Source: Anaerolineales bacterium
GTDB taxonomy: Bacteria; Chloroflexota; Anaerolineae; Anaerolineales; VGOW01
Length of the DNA stretch: 6,228 bases
Assembly (NCBI GenBank): GCA_919901875.1
Contig: CAKKQG010000333.1
Coordinates: 1 to 6,228, forward strand
Direction: 5' to 3'
Shown here: piece by piece, positions 4,691 through 6,228 of the stretch
How positions within the stretch are numbered: the stretch's first letter is position 1
Layout of the letters: every line of letters begins with the position of its first letter
Notes under the pieces: model-generated
Database searches by the model: none
What the model was told of the DNA's origin: nothing
What the model saw: only the letters and a program-made list of their open reading frames with translations
Position numbers and translations under genes: made by a program

Positions 4691-6184
4691 TCAGTTGAGC
4701 GCCTCAAAAAACTCCTCAATCTTCTCTCGATGTTTCGGCGGCACGTAATCAATGTGGAAGCGCCGCTCGCTGATCTCCCAATACTTCTCGCGTCGAACAT
4801 GCAGCAGATCATCCTTCATCTTCTCGATGAACTTTGGGTCAAGCCCTTTAAGACTCTCGCCGATGAAGTGCGCTTGTTCTGGCAGGTCGTGCAACAGAAA
4901 AAATCCTGCCAAGATCACTTGCGCTTTCTTCACGCCGAGCAGGGGGCGTTCTTGAGTCTCACGATCAAAGGATAAAAATCTCTCCAGCATCTTCTCCCAT
5001 TTTGGCATGTTGTGTTCCCACGACACGCGCACCAACGCACCCAGATCGTGGGCAATGGCTTCCACCATAAACGGCAGATTCTGATCACGCGCCACTTGTG
5101 CATAGTATTGAAAATAGAAAGCGATCTCCAATAACAGATCGGGTCGAGACTCACACAAGGTTTCAGCGAAGACCCGGTATTGATTGAAGAGGGTAAACAC
5201 TGAACGTTGATCGCGGCGGTTGATCGCCAGACGAATAAACGTGTTGAAGTATTCCACGAACAACTCCATCATTGCCTCATCGCTTTGCACTTCTTTTTCC
5301 GCGCCCAATTCACTCGTCGCGTCGGCGATGGCGTTCACCAGATCGTGCATACGCGGGATCGCCGCGCTCAACACCTCGCGCATCTGTGACAGTATCTTCA
5401 TCTCCATCCAGCGGCGGCTCTCGCTGATCTCCAGCACCATCTCGCGCGAGAAACTTCGCAAGGCGCGCGAATCAACGATGAACCAGGCTTTGGGCATAAT
5501 TGCTTTGTTCTGCCAATATGTTTTCATCAGCCGTTTAAGCGCGAACACGCTCTCAATAGCGGTGGATCGATCCGAGCGATCTACGGATCGAATCGCAATA
5601 CTGGCAATGTGTTCGATGAGCTGAGATGTAGCGTGGGCGTGGGCGGCGGCTTGATTCGGTTTGCGCCGTGCCGCCTTAAACTCGTCGTCAATCTCTTTCT
5701 CCAAACGACTGAGCAACGTGTTGGGATGCAGAAAACGAAACAGGTAATAAAGATAGGGGATCAACAGCGCGTTGCATAACACGACTAACGCAAACGAAAC
5801 GTAAAGCGTCAAGAACGGGATCGAATCGTTTTTGATGTTGTAAGTCAGCCACGTCACCTGCGGCATGGTGATGACGAAGATAAGCAACACCACCTGCGTC
5901 ACGCGGTCATTGATAAACAGCTCAAGGAATTTTATCGAATACATGTTGGCGGTCAACGGCACGGCAATCGCCACGGTGGTAAAGATGACCGCCAACAACT
6001 GATTGGAGTTGCGGCTTAATGCGTTGGCAAAAAAGCGGGCGTCGTCGGCAGTAAATGTAATCAAGCGCACGATAGACCCCGACTCAATCCACAGACTTAA
6101 CAAGGCTTCGAGCGTTAAGAACAAACTGACGCCGAAGATCAGCGTAATAACGATTCTTAACAAGCGGCGGGTTTCTGTAGTCAT
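4691..6184 (-). CDS. Four-helix membrane protein with large helical cytoplasmic domain, DUF2254-like
   Basis: Numbering from ATG 6217, hydrophobic segments lie at about 20-45, 73-92, 107-126 and 133-160, followed by some 340 soluble, mostly helical residues rich in charge. The spacing of helices, the segment ANMYSIKFLELFINDRVTQV (90-109) after helix 2, and HIASIAIRSVDRSDRSTAIE (203-222) resemble DUF2254 membrane proteins, where the matching stretches read like S-x-x-x-L-x-x-F-x-x-D-R and A-x-R-A-x-S-x-x-x-x-D-P-x-T-A. The C-terminal 200 residues go beyond what I recognise. The function of DUF2254 is not established. The longest frame starts at 6217, but that ATG lies inside a 7-bp repeat array and its first residues (LFAIWVYHF) are translated repeat, so I choose ATG 6184 (MTTETRRLL), which puts a charged segment before helix 1 and gives 497 aa. 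Neither start has a clear Shine-Dalgarno site. The gene runs towards the protease gene with a 30-bp gap. The coding call is firm and the family call moderate. Confidence 0.75.
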   Translation of the reverse strand: MTTETRRLLRIVITLIFGVSLFLTLEALLSLWIESGSIVRLITFTADDARFFANALSRNSNQLLAVIFTTVAIAVPLTANMYSIKFLELFINDRVTQVVLLIFVITMPQVTWLTYNIKNDSIPFLTLYVSFALVVLCNALLIPYLYYLFRFLHPNTLLSRLEKEIDDEFKAARRKPNQAAAHAHATSQLIEHIASIAIRSVDRSDRSTAIESVFALKRLMKTYWQNKAIMPKAWFIVDSRALRSFSREMVLEISESRRWMEMKILSQMREVLSAAIPRMHDLVNAIADATSELGAEKEVQSDEAMMELFVEYFNTFIRLAINRRDQRSVFTLFNQYRVFAETLCESRPDLLLEIAFYFQYYAQVARDQNLPFMVEAIAHDLGALVRVSWEHNMPKWEKMLERFLSFDRETQERPLLGVKKAQVILAGFFLLHDLPEQAHFIGESLKGLDPKFIEKMKDDLLHVRREKYWEISERRFHIDYVPPKHREKIEEFFEALN

Positions 6185-6201
6185 GCTGAAATGATATACC
6201 C

Positions 6202-6228
6202 AAATAGCAAATAGCATATAGCGAATGG
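6202..6228. repeat. Heptad array (AAATAGC)x2 plus ATATAGC at the right edge
   Basis: Units start at 6202, 6209 and 6216 (variant), followed by GAATGG, which may be the start of a further degenerate unit cut by the window end. The array lies immediately upstream of the preferred start of the DUF2254-like gene and creates the in-frame ATG at 6217-6215. The unit has no stop codon in the frame used, so the open frame extends artificially through it. Confidence 0.75.

Overview
The window is bacterial chromosomal DNA of moderate GC with tightly packed genes. Short 7-bp tandem repeats (heptads) lie in or beside almost every gap. Several sequence-unrelated heptad families, together with a Phd-like/DUF5678-like gene paired with a retropepsin-like protease and a two-gene FtsX/MacB-type ABC exporter, suggest an uncultured or environmental Chloroflexota (Anaerolineae-like) genome. 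That taxonomic call is an inference from style, not from a marker gene. No rRNA, tRNA, CRISPR array, transposase or integrase is visible.

Layout. Positions 1-109 hold a long imperfect hairpin (7-82) followed by a T-rich tract, downstream of the exporter operon. Positions 110-3653 (minus strand) carry that operon: the ATPase (3653 to 2913) is transcribed first and the large double-FtsX permease (2791 to 110) second. The 121-bp gap between them consists mostly of three kinds of heptad array. A fourth kind (AGATTGG) runs into the first codons of the permease. Positions 3654-3860 are a divergent intergenic region with the ATPase Shine-Dalgarno site, a 65-bp hairpin, a possible promoter, a perfect 6+6 palindrome and a Shine-Dalgarno site for the plus-strand genes.

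Positions 3861-4660 (plus strand) are a translationally coupled pair with an ATGA overlap. The first gene encodes a small protein with a Phd/YefM-antitoxin-like N-terminus and a DUF5678-like C-terminal half. The second encodes a compact single-domain retropepsin-like aspartic protease with an unusual D-S-A active-site triplet. After a 30-bp convergent gap that carries another heptad-family fragment, positions 4691-6184 (minus strand; the longest open frame reaches 6217) encode a four-helix membrane protein with a large helical cytoplasmic part, resembling DUF2254.

How the genes might work together. The ATPase and permease should form one membrane complex, with substrate unknown. The Phd-like/protease pair is the best candidate for an undescribed small system: a putative autoregulated DNA-binding protein co-translated with a protease, with a palindrome over the putative -10 box. 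No partner toxin is visible. The heptad arrays are the other notable theme, because they supply an ORF's stop codon, sit inside an ORF's N-terminus, and create an apparent but probably false upstream start codon.
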